Below are positions 54,066-61,814 of a stretch of DNA of 64,000 nucleotides, piece by piece. The notes below the pieces were generated by a model that saw nothing but the letters and a program-made list of their open reading frames with translations, had not been told where the DNA came from and did no database searches. Every line of letters starts with the position of its first letter. Positions within the stretch are counted from its first letter, which is position 1. The translations under genes were made by a program, and so were the position numbers. The stretch lies in NCBI RefSeq assembly GCF_005116655.2, contig NZ_CP050698.1, forward strand, positions 760,001 to 824,000, given 5' to 3'. The stretch is from Desulfosediminicola flagellatus. GTDB taxonomy: Bacteria; Desulfobacterota; Desulfobulbia; Desulfobulbales; Desulfocapsaceae.

Positions 54066-55445
54066 ATGGATAGCAAGAGCAGAGTTATAGCTGTCCTGTC
54101 GTCGAAATGGCTTAAAGTCTGTATGGTCATCCTTATTGCAAGCCTCTGCACGCTCGAAGCATGTGCTAAAAATGCAGGAAAAAATGTAGTGATAGCGGCC
54201 GGGCAGTCCTGTGTCAGTGCAGAGTGCCATCCTGCAGTTGGAAAAGGTGCTTTTGTGCATGGCCCTGTGGCTACCGGTGACTGCTCTTTCTGCCATAGGC
54301 TGGCAGGTGAGACTCCGCACCAGTTTCTGGCTATTGAGGATGTTGAAGGTCTCTGTTTCGAATGTCATGAAAAAATGGATCTTGGTACAGTGGTTCACCA
54401 GCCTGTCGCAGACGGTAACTGTACCGGTTGTCATGATCCTCATCAGTCTGCCAACAGGTTCCAGCTGAAGGGTGGAGGATCCGCTCTGTGCTTTGAGTGT
54501 CATGATGCATCTATTGGCGGGGGAAAGGTTGTTCATAGCCCGGTTGAAGTCGATGGGTGTGGAGTGTGCCATGCCCCCCACTCATCTGATTTCCAAAAGA
54601 TGTTGATGGCTGAAGGTAACGAAGTCTGTTTTACCTGCCATTCAGATAAGCAGGATGAGTTTGCAGAAAAAAAATATGTTCATGGGCCTGTGACTGATGG
54701 TTGTGTGGAGTGTCACAGCCCCCATAGCAGTGACTTTAATTTCAACCTGCCAGCCAAAAGTAATCAGGATCTCTGTTTTACCTGTCATTCAGATAAGCAG
54801 GTTGAAATTTCAAAGGCGACAGTAAAACACGGTGGTATTGAAACAGATACGGGCTGTATTGCCTGCCATAACCCGCATGTCTCCTCATTTCCTTTTCAAC
54901 TCGATGCTGCACCGATGGATCTTTGTCTTTCCTGTCATGATAGAGAGTATAGTCACCCTAATGGAACCTCGGTCGCTGATATGAAAACGCTATTGGAGAA
55001 CAACAGCAGTCATCATGGACCGATCATCGATAAAGATTGCTCTGCCTGCCATAACACACATGGTTCTGTTAACTTCAGAATACTGAGGGGGTATTTTCCT
55101 CAGAAATTTTACGCCCCGTACAACCCTGATAATTTCGAACTCTGTTTCATGTGCCATAACGATACATTGGTGAAAGATGCCAAAACCACCACGCTCACCG
55201 CGTTTCGTAACGGCGATCAGAATCTTCACTATGTGCATGTCAATAAAACGCCAAAGGGCAGGACCTGTAGAGCATGTCACGATGCCCATGCAACAACGAA
55301 CCCGAAACATATTCGGGATGCCGTGCCGTTTGGTGCGTATCAACTGCCGATAGGATTTACCAAGAGTAAAAGTGGTGGGGGCTGCCTGCCCGGTTGTCAT
55401 CAGGAATTCAAATATGACACTAACACAAGGGTGAAAAACAGATGA
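54066..55445 (+). CDS. c-type cytochrome with 13 CXXCH plus two spaced heme motifs
   Basis: A protein of 459 residues with a signal peptide (to about CAKNAG) and 13 CXXCH motifs from CSFCH to CRACH. CVSAECH near the mature N-terminus (CX4CH) and CLPGCH near the C-terminus (CX3CH) are spaced variants that could bring the total to 15. The repeating unit CFxCH...VHGPVxDGxCxxCHxPHxSDF recurs about six times. The second half (SHHGPIIDKDCSACHNTHGS, TTTLTAFRNGDQNLHYVHVN, KGRTCRACHDAH) matches the 36243 protein closely. AGGAGGG precedes the ATG, and the stop overlaps the TPR gene by four bases. Confidence 0.92.
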   Translation: MDSKSRVIAVLSSKWLKVCMVILIASLCTLEACAKNAGKNVVIAAGQSCVSAECHPAVGKGAFVHGPVATGDCSFCHRLAGETPHQFLAIEDVEGLCFECHEKMDLGTVVHQPVADGNCTGCHDPHQSANRFQLKGGGSALCFECHDASIGGGKVVHSPVEVDGCGVCHAPHSSDFQKMLMAEGNEVCFTCHSDKQDEFAEKKYVHGPVTDGCVECHSPHSSDFNFNLPAKSNQDLCFTCHSDKQVEISKATVKHGGIETDTGCIACHNPHVSSFPFQLDAAPMDLCLSCHDREYSHPNGTSVADMKTLLENNSSHHGPIIDKDCSACHNTHGSVNFRILRGYFPQKFYAPYNPDNFELCFMCHNDTLVKDAKTTTLTAFRNGDQNLHYVHVNKTPKGRTCRACHDAHATTNPKHIRDAVPFGAYQLPIGFTKSKSGGGCLPGCHQEFKYDTNTRVKNR

Positions 55446-55930
55446 AATGGAAATTATTCTTCCCGATTGTGTGTGTAATTTTTGCGTTAGGCTTAAGTGA
55501 GCCTCAGGCTGCATCAACATCGTGTCTGCAAAAAGGTTCACAACTGGCAGGTGAAGGAAAGCTTGACGAAGGGATAGAAGCTCTCATGCAGTGCATCAGC
55601 AATAATGCTTCGGACGGAGCGGCACACATTGCTCTAGGTAACCTTTTTCTTCAGAAGGGCGATATGGAGCAGGCATTAAGCTCATTCGAAACCGCACTGA
55701 AATTGCACCCCGAATCAAGTAGTGCCAAAACAGGAAAGGGTATCGTTCTCTCTCGACAAGGGAATCTGCATGATGCAGAAGTAGTTTTAAACGATGCCCT
55801 GCGCTTGAATCCTGATCCTTCCCGGGTGTTGTATGAGCTTGGCCGTATCCACGAACACAATGGTAACCTGGAGCAAGCACTTCTTTGTTTCAAAAAGGGA
55901 ATCTCAGCGTTTGAACAGAATGCGAGGTAG
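55442..55930 (+). CDS. Exported TPR protein
   Basis: A protein of 162 residues with a signal peptide (to about PQA-AST). Three TPR units of 34 residues follow (GAAHIALGNLFLQKGDMEQA, KTGKGIVLSRQGNLHDAEVV, RVLYELGRIHEHNGNLEQAL), with a possible half repeat before them. TPRs mediate protein contacts. The start overlaps the stop of the 54066 cytochrome, and the next gene, a thioredoxin-fold/TPR protein, begins 6 nt after its stop. Assistance in cytochrome maturation or assembly is a reasonable inference. Confidence 0.88.
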   Translation: MKWKLFFPIVCVIFALGLSEPQAASTSCLQKGSQLAGEGKLDEGIEALMQCISNNASDGAAHIALGNLFLQKGDMEQALSSFETALKLHPESSSAKTGKGIVLSRQGNLHDAEVVLNDALRLNPDPSRVLYELGRIHEHNGNLEQALLCFKKGISAFEQNAR

Positions 55931-55936
55931 TTTCTT

Positions 55937-57064
55937 GTGAAAATTTTCAAGGTGTTTCCGAATAGGAAAAAATTACTCGCGGTAATTTTTCTGGTGACTG
56001 CGGTTGTCTTGCAGGCCACGGTATCCACGCCATCTCTGAAGACTCTTGGTGTAGGAGGGAAGGCACCCGATTTTGTGTTGCGGGATCTGTATGGTGTAGA
56101 ACATATCTTAACAACAGGTAAGGAGCGTGAGTGTACACTGCTTCTATTTTGGGCAACCTGGAGCAAAAATTCAGCAGAGGCTCTGCGGGAGGCGGAAAGC
56201 TTCTATAAGAAGTATCGGGAACAGGGGCTATCGGTGGTTGGCATCAATGTGGAGCGATCGGGAATTGATGAGCAATCCATTAAAAACATTGGAGCATTTG
56301 TCAGCAGGATTGAAATTTCCTTTCCTCAATTGATCGACCATGGTCTTACAACATTTCAGCGCTATGGTGTTGTCGCTGTTCCGACCTTTGTAATCGTGGG
56401 GCAGGACAAAGATATAGTTTTTGAAATGTCCGGCTTGCCTTTGGCAGGGAATGAGAATATGAAAAACTATCTCACCGGAGTTTACGAAGGCAAAATGGAA
56501 GCGACAGTAATGCCAAGTGCATACGGGTATAAACCGGATGTTAAAGCAGTACGATTCTGGAATATGGGGGAAAAAGCTTTACAATCGAAACGGAATGCTC
56601 GTACTGCTGAAAACTGGTATAAAAAAGCTATCAGTGTTGATCCCGATTATATCGACCCCTATTTGAGCCTTGGCAGATGGTACAGAGAACATGGCTCAAC
56701 TGCAGAAGCTCGGAAAGTTTATCAAAAAGTTATCAATCTGCAACCTGAGAACCCCTCTGCTTTGAGCGGTCTGGCTATGTTAATGATTGAGGAAGGAAAC
56801 GAATCAACGGCCAGGGAATTGCTTACACAAGCCATTGCAGCCGATGAAGCATATACTCCAGCTTTGTATTATCTCGGATATGTACACGGAAGAAGTGGAG
56901 ATACGCAGAAGGCCATGTCACTTTTTGCCAGAGCCCTGGAGTTGAACCCTCTGGATTACAATATTTATATCTATCAGGGGAAGATGTATGAAGAGCAGAA
57001 GCAATTGGCTCAGGCGGTAAAAAGTTATAAATCGGGTCTTCAACATCTTCTGCATCTCCAATGA
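55937..57064 (+). CDS. TlpA/ResA-like thioredoxin-fold protein with TPR tail, lacking CXXC
   Basis: A protein of 375 residues from GTG 55937. An N-terminal TM/signal (about 12-30) is followed by a thioredoxin-fold domain of the AhpC/TSA-TlpA type (about 38-185: GKAPDFVLRDLYG, LLLFWATWSKNS, GVVAVPTFVIVG with the cis-Pro). Where the family has WCxxC the sequence reads WSKNS, so both redox cysteines are replaced by Ser and disulphide exchange is not possible. Four TPRs follow (about 215-370). Linked to the TPR and cytochrome genes by overlapping stops and starts. A binding or scaffold function is more likely than a redox one. Confidence 0.88.
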   Translation: MKIFKVFPNRKKLLAVIFLVTAVVLQATVSTPSLKTLGVGGKAPDFVLRDLYGVEHILTTGKERECTLLLFWATWSKNSAEALREAESFYKKYREQGLSVVGINVERSGIDEQSIKNIGAFVSRIEISFPQLIDHGLTTFQRYGVVAVPTFVIVGQDKDIVFEMSGLPLAGNENMKNYLTGVYEGKMEATVMPSAYGYKPDVKAVRFWNMGEKALQSKRNARTAENWYKKAISVDPDYIDPYLSLGRWYREHGSTAEARKVYQKVINLQPENPSALSGLAMLMIEEGNESTARELLTQAIAADEAYTPALYYLGYVHGRSGDTQKAMSLFARALELNPLDYNIYIYQGKMYEEQKQLAQAVKSYKSGLQHLLHLQ

Positions 57065-58044
57065 AACTCAATCACTGGTTTTATGCAGTTGTCGTTCTCT
57101 GCTGTATGCCTCTCAAATGCTGGGCTTTAAGTGGTTTTACAGTTCATCTGCCTCCTGAAAACGCATATCTTGAAAGCGAACGTGTAGGCATAGTTCTCAA
57201 CGTCGAAAACGTGGTGTTGAGCTCTATTCGGGTAGTTGGCGGAAAAAACGATACTACAGAAATACAGGTGTCTGCTGCAGTACCTACACTATGTTTCGCA
57301 GTGTCTCTGAACCATGGGCTCAACGTAATCGAACTTTTGGGGATAAATCAGGGAAAGGTGGTTGCGCAACGTTCTGTAAAAATTTTCTCAAAATCAGTAT
57401 TGGATTCTTCCTCAAGGTTTCAGCCAACTGGTTTTGAGCCGTATGTATTTCATGTTGAGGCTAGAGAGCAGGCGTGTGTCGCCTGCCATGATATGAACCC
57501 GACGTTGAGTGATCTTCGCCCTTCCGATCCCGTTAAATCACCCTGTTTTTCCTGTCATCAGCGGAAGAGAGTTATAGCTTTTAACCACAACCCCGCTACG
57601 CAATGGAATTGCTTCGCCTGTCATGAAGTACTTGATGAACAACGGAAATATACAGTTCCAGATCCTGAACAGCAGATGTGTGATCCCTGTCATCATAAGG
57701 AAATGAAGAGTTGGAATGCATCACAGGTTGTACACGGGCCTACTGCTGTAGGACATTGCACAATCTGTCATGACCCGCATGGCTCTGATCGGCCAGGGAT
57801 ATTGAGAATGCAGACAACAGACTTATGTATAAATTGCCATGATGATAAGGCTTCAGGAGCACACGTCATTGCGGGATTTTATGGTCAGGGGCACCCCGTC
57901 AGAGGTGTTAAAGATCCGTTTAAGCCGGAGAGGGAATTTACCTGTGCCGGTTGTCATGACCCTCATGCCGGCGATACGCTAAATCTTTTGCGCCACGACA
58001 ACGCTAATATGATGGAATATTGCACTCGCTGTCATGAAATATGA
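57061..58044 (+). CDS. Octaheme c-type cytochrome with N-terminal beta domain
   Basis: A protein of 327 residues, start overlapping the previous stop by four nt. After a signal peptide (to CWA-LSG) comes a heme-free domain of about 100 residues (TVHLPPENAYLESERVGI, NHGLNVIELLGINQGK) with an Ig-like strand pattern. Eight CXXCH follow (CVACH, CFSCH, CFACH, CDPCH, CTICH, CINCH, CAGCH, CTRCH), several with xDPH endings. It is the last gene of the main cytochrome block; the beta domain may dock it to another component. Confidence 0.9.
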   Translation: MKLNHWFYAVVVLCCMPLKCWALSGFTVHLPPENAYLESERVGIVLNVENVVLSSIRVVGGKNDTTEIQVSAAVPTLCFAVSLNHGLNVIELLGINQGKVVAQRSVKIFSKSVLDSSSRFQPTGFEPYVFHVEAREQACVACHDMNPTLSDLRPSDPVKSPCFSCHQRKRVIAFNHNPATQWNCFACHEVLDEQRKYTVPDPEQQMCDPCHHKEMKSWNASQVVHGPTAVGHCTICHDPHGSDRPGILRMQTTDLCINCHDDKASGAHVIAGFYGQGHPVRGVKDPFKPEREFTCAGCHDPHAGDTLNLLRHDNANMMEYCTRCHEI

Positions 58045-58071
58045 TAGGGAAGGTGGCAGGAACGAGGCACA

Positions 58072-58101
58072 TGGTAATAGGGGTAATAGGGGTAATAGGG
58101 G
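58072..58101. repeat. Tandem 9-bp repeat, about three copies
   Basis: GGTAATAGG repeats about three times directly downstream of the octaheme gene in a 260-bp gap with no other recognisable element. Confidence 0.7.
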
Positions 58102-58303
58102 AGGGCAGGCTCTATGCAAACCATTATACAGAATACGCCTTGAGATAGAGAATATGCCTATCTTTTTAGTGGTGTTGGCTGGCGGTGAGAGCAGGCGGTG
58201 ACCAATCCTCAGCTAAAATCGTCAGTCGGCCCATGTTTCAGTACAAATATTCTGAATATGTAGTGTTTTCGTTCTGGAAAATTTCATAGATTAGGAGATC
58301 GTA

Positions 58304-59935
58304 TTGATGAGAACTTCAGTGCATGTTTCAACGTTGGTTTCAGCTATTACCTTGCTGTTACTGTTTCAGCATGTTGCATGGGGGAATGCTGTTGCAACTC
58401 TTGATACAATGCTGGCTGCATCAGAGGATACCTCGAGTGAAGTAGAAACAGGAAATGACAGGCCTGAAGAGTCATGTCAGGATATTATTGCCGGACAAGG
58501 GTTATCTCCGAATGATGTTGTCTGGTGGGCTGAAAATCCTGGTGGTCAGCTTGTTGCCATTAAGGCTATAGAAGCCTGTGAATTATGTTATCTCGGAAGT
58601 GGTAATTCATGGAAATGTTCGCCGACCTCTCCTATAGAACCTCCCATCGGTGTTATTCCACCGGATGGAGGTGGTTCCGGCGGGGAGTGTGGTGATCTTG
58701 AGAATGCCATTGAGGGGTGTGGCGGTTCAGGTGGTGGTTTCGGCGGTGGCACGGATAGTGGTGGTTCCGGCGGCGGTTTCGGCGGTGGCACGGATGGTGG
58801 TGGTTCCGGTGGCGGTGGGGGCACTGATGGTGGCGGTTCCGGTGGAGGTGGAGGCACGGATGGTGGCGGTTCTGGCGGAGGTGGGGGAGAGACCGACGTA
58901 ATTGTTGAAGTGGCAAGAGAGGTTGACTCTACTACAAACCTGCGTTTCCCTGGAATCACGTATTCGGAAGCGGTCAGAATTGTTCGTCAGTGGTTCCTCC
59001 CGCGGAACGTTGATGCACAACCGCGTGCAATCACAGGATATGGGGTAAATCTGTTTCATGCTGTAAGCAGTGCAAACTGTTCTGATATCAAAGAGAAATC
59101 CAGCTTTTGGACAAGTGGAATTTACAATAGTGAAGGTGAGGAAGGGGGATCCATCATTTGGAACGATTATGATTCTTCGAGTTTCGGAATTGCTGCTGGA
59201 ACCTGCTTCAAGACTGAGGATGATAATAAATATGGGCTGATGCTTCATATCGGTAGAACGACTGTTGAACATCAGTGGCCAACCCCGGGTGAGTACGAGT
59301 CGGATAACTTCGGTGCCGGTGTGTATTATATCGATCACAATGAGACCAGCAAGTTTACCTACAGCCTTGTGTTTTCCCAACAGGCAGGAGAGCAGGAGAG
59401 AGATTTTTCGTATCCAGGGTATCCGGTAGTGGCTTCAAAAGGTGATAGGGATGCAACCTCAGCGTTTTTAAGTATCGGTTATGAGGATACCGACATGGAT
59501 CATGACCTACAGCCTTTTGCTCTCGCAACTCTCAGTTATATTCATCAGACCAGTATGACAGAAAGTGGTTTTCCGCTCTTAACGCTCGATTTCGATAGTC
59601 GTGATACCTGGTGGATAAATCTTGAAGGAGGAATGCGATGGCAGAAAACCTATGAACTGGATGATAATATTGACTACCATCTGCAACTCGCGGGGGCACT
59701 CACGTTTCTGACAAACATCTCCGACGAGAAGCAATATTTCACTTATGACTGGGGCAGAACTCTTGGTATTGCCGGCAGTGGTGACAGTGAGCCAGGAGCG
59801 GCGTTCAGAGTGAAAGTACAACGACATCCGAAAGATTTAAGCACGATGAGAATAGAGCTGGGTGGGTCAGTAGGTTATCAGTCAAATCAGGTCATTGGTT
59901 CGGCATTGCTGAGTTTTGTGTTCCCAATAGACTGA
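58304..59935 (+). CDS. Secreted Gly-rich-hinge protein with beta-rich C-terminal domain
   Basis: A protein of 543 residues with a signal peptide (to about AWG-NAV) and AGGAG before the ATG. A small N-terminal domain with two Cys pairs (CELCYLGSG) is followed by a low-complexity hinge of Gly/Ser/Asp/Thr repeats (about 135-195) and then about 340 residues of alternating strands rich in aromatic residues (FGIAAGTC, SKFTYSLVFSQQAG, HLQLAGALTFLTN, GYQSNQVIGSALLSFVF). This resembles an autotransporter or porin-type barrel, but the chain ends FPID rather than in an aromatic residue. No heme site. Surface or outer-membrane location is inferred; the function is unknown. Confidence 0.72.
   Translation: MMRTSVHVSTLVSAITLLLLFQHVAWGNAVATLDTMLAASEDTSSEVETGNDRPEESCQDIIAGQGLSPNDVVWWAENPGGQLVAIKAIEACELCYLGSGNSWKCSPTSPIEPPIGVIPPDGGGSGGECGDLENAIEGCGGSGGGFGGGTDSGGSGGGFGGGTDGGGSGGGGGTDGGGSGGGGGTDGGGSGGGGGETDVIVEVAREVDSTTNLRFPGITYSEAVRIVRQWFLPRNVDAQPRAITGYGVNLFHAVSSANCSDIKEKSSFWTSGIYNSEGEEGGSIIWNDYDSSSFGIAAGTCFKTEDDNKYGLMLHIGRTTVEHQWPTPGEYESDNFGAGVYYIDHNETSKFTYSLVFSQQAGEQERDFSYPGYPVVASKGDRDATSAFLSIGYEDTDMDHDLQPFALATLSYIHQTSMTESGFPLLTLDFDSRDTWWINLEGGMRWQKTYELDDNIDYHLQLAGALTFLTNISDEKQYFTYDWGRTLGIAGSGDSEPGAAFRVKVQRHPKDLSTMRIELGGSVGYQSNQVIGSALLSFVFPID
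58721..58890 (+). repeat. Coding tandem repeat of the Gly-rich hinge
   Basis: Five imperfect units of GGSGGGFGGGTD- or GGSGGGGGTD-type, 33-39 bp each, lie in frame within the secreted protein gene. Unit length is a multiple of three, so copy-number change would lengthen or shorten the hinge without a frameshift. Confidence 0.85.
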
Positions 59936-60418
59936 TTGGCACCTGTAGAACTGACCTATATGCGACGCCTTGAGGTTAGATTGAAAAGAGGGGTAAAGGT
60001 AAGCGATATTTTCTGTTTCCGGAAGAATTTTCTTTCGTTACCGGGGAGTGACGATTACAAGGCGATGATAGAGCACTGTGCTAATGTTTTTCTGCTACGA
60101 ATATTTTCAAAAAGCCACTGTCAGAATATTTGATTTCATACAGGTAAATGAAATTTATCTAGTATGCATGCTATCCCTGCATGTCTTGACAGGTGCTACA
60201 ATGTGCCATAACCTAACAACTCAGGGTTGTAGAACCTGTGGCAGATGCAGGAGTTCAAATGTTGCGAAACCGCGATAGAAAGCTACGGCTTTAAAGAAAA
60301 TCGGGTTGTATCAATATTTGCTGTCCGTTTTCTTAGTAATGATTCTGCGTATCTATTAATCCCTCGTAAAGTCCTGCATGTATAGTCCTATCGATTTCCT
60401 GTTCGGAAGGAGTTCAAA
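59936..60418. other. Spacer without a recognised gene
   Basis: About 480 bp. The 65-codon frames at 59936 and 60078 have no domain or ribosome site. AAAGCTACGG at 60278 and GGGTTG at 60303 recall parts of the GEMM (cyclic dinucleotide) riboswitch, but the remaining conserved blocks are absent. Confidence 0.4.
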
Positions 60419-61807
60419 ATGACATATATACCTTTAGAATCAATTGATGAATTCAAAAAAACTTTCAGAGGAACCGTTATCACACGTAGTGATGATGATT
60501 ATGAAAATGCACGTAAAGTCTGGAATGGTATGTTTGATAAGTACCCGTCACTGATTGCCAGATGTATATGCACCAGTGATGTAATTCAGTCGGTCAATTT
60601 TGCTCGCAACCAGAGTCAACTGATTGCAGTAAGAGGCGGTGGCCATAATTCTGCCGGTAAGGCAACGTGCGACGATGGCATTATAATTGATCTCTCACTC
60701 ATGCGAAGAGTAAATGTTGATGTCAAGAACAAGACAGTTCGTGTAGATGGGGGAGCTCTGCTGGGAGATGTAGATAGGGAGACGCAACTCCATGGACTAG
60801 CTGTTTCAGCAGGTATAGTGTCACACACCGGGGTTGGTGGTTTAACCTTGGGTGGTGGATTTGGCTGGATTAGTAGAAAATATGGTCTTTCAGTAGATAA
60901 CCTTGTTTCGGCGGAGGTCGTTACAGCAGATGGGAAATTGCTTCAGGCAAACGTGAATGAGAATCCTGATCTTTTTTGGGCGATCCGGGGAGGCGGCGGT
61001 AATTTTGGAATTGTGACATCGTTTGTATTTAATTGTGCAGATATAGGCACTCATGTTTTTTCAGGTTTAATAGTGAAAAAATATGAGAATGCAAAACAAT
61101 ACATTACGTTTCATAGTGAATACGTGAGATCATTGCCTGACGAAATGTCTGTGTGGATGGTCGTCAGGAAGGCACCGCCTCTTCCTTTTCTACCGCCGGA
61201 AATTCATGGGCAGATGGTTGTCATTGTCCCCTTTGTCTGGCTTGGCGAGCAATCTAAAGGAGAAAAACTGATTAAACCTATACGTGATCAATCCGAGTCC
61301 CATGGTGAATTCATGGGTATGACACCCTGGGTTGACTGGCAGTCTGGATTTGACGGATTAGTGGAGCATGGTGCAAGAAATTATTGGAAATCACATCAGA
61401 TAAAAGAGCTCAACGATAAATGCATCGACCAGATCTTACGGTTTGCTGATACGTTACCTTCGGATGAGTGCGAGATTTTTATTCCCCATATGGAAGGCGC
61501 GCCAAGCCGCGTTAAAGGAGATGCAACAGCTTTTGCTCATCGAGATCCTCCTTTTGTATTAAATATTCATACACGATGGCGAGATCAATCAGATGATGAA
61601 CGCTGTATTTCCTGGGCGAAAGATTTTCACCTTTCAACAGAGCCATTTGCCCAAGGGGTTTATGTCAATTTCCTCAGTGATGAAGGGGATGCCCGGGTAA
61701 AGGATGCATATACCGAGAATGTCTGGAATCGACTGGTTCAGCTCAAGAACATGTATGATCCTCATAACCTTTTTCGCTTAAATCAGAATATTAAGCCATC
61801 TATATGA
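60419..61807 (+). CDS. FAD-linked oxidase of the berberine-bridge type
   Basis: A protein of 462 residues with GGAAGGAG before the ATG. It has the FAD-binding fold of PCMH type (IAVRGGGHNSAGKA, whose His binds FAD covalently in the family; GLTLGGGFGWISRKYG; DLFWAIRGGGGNFGIVTSF) and the C-terminal BBE segment (YVNFLSDEGDARV, LVQLKNMYDPHNLFRLNQNI). The second covalent site, a Cys before TVGVGG in bicovalent members, is His-Thr here (SHTGVGG), so only single covalent attachment is expected. No signal peptide. Such enzymes oxidise alcohols or sugars with oxygen or other acceptors; the substrate is unknown. A PP2C gene follows 7 nt later. Confidence 0.9.
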   Translation: MTYIPLESIDEFKKTFRGTVITRSDDDYENARKVWNGMFDKYPSLIARCICTSDVIQSVNFARNQSQLIAVRGGGHNSAGKATCDDGIIIDLSLMRRVNVDVKNKTVRVDGGALLGDVDRETQLHGLAVSAGIVSHTGVGGLTLGGGFGWISRKYGLSVDNLVSAEVVTADGKLLQANVNENPDLFWAIRGGGGNFGIVTSFVFNCADIGTHVFSGLIVKKYENAKQYITFHSEYVRSLPDEMSVWMVVRKAPPLPFLPPEIHGQMVVIVPFVWLGEQSKGEKLIKPIRDQSESHGEFMGMTPWVDWQSGFDGLVEHGARNYWKSHQIKELNDKCIDQILRFADTLPSDECEIFIPHMEGAPSRVKGDATAFAHRDPPFVLNIHTRWRDQSDDERCISWAKDFHLSTEPFAQGVYVNFLSDEGDARVKDAYTENVWNRLVQLKNMYDPHNLFRLNQNIKPSI

Positions 61808-61814
61808 GGAGCAG

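Noticed and set aside
58588..58959. Pro-rich minus-strand frame opposite the Gly-rich hinge
   Set aside because: It is the antisense shadow of the Gly repeats.
60230..60320. Possible GEMM-type (c-di-GMP/cGAMP) riboswitch: AAAGCTACGG and a later GGGTTG
   Set aside because: The conserved GGCAAACC block, the GAAA-capped first stem in the right place and the GACGCAAAGC junction are missing; partial word matches are not enough.
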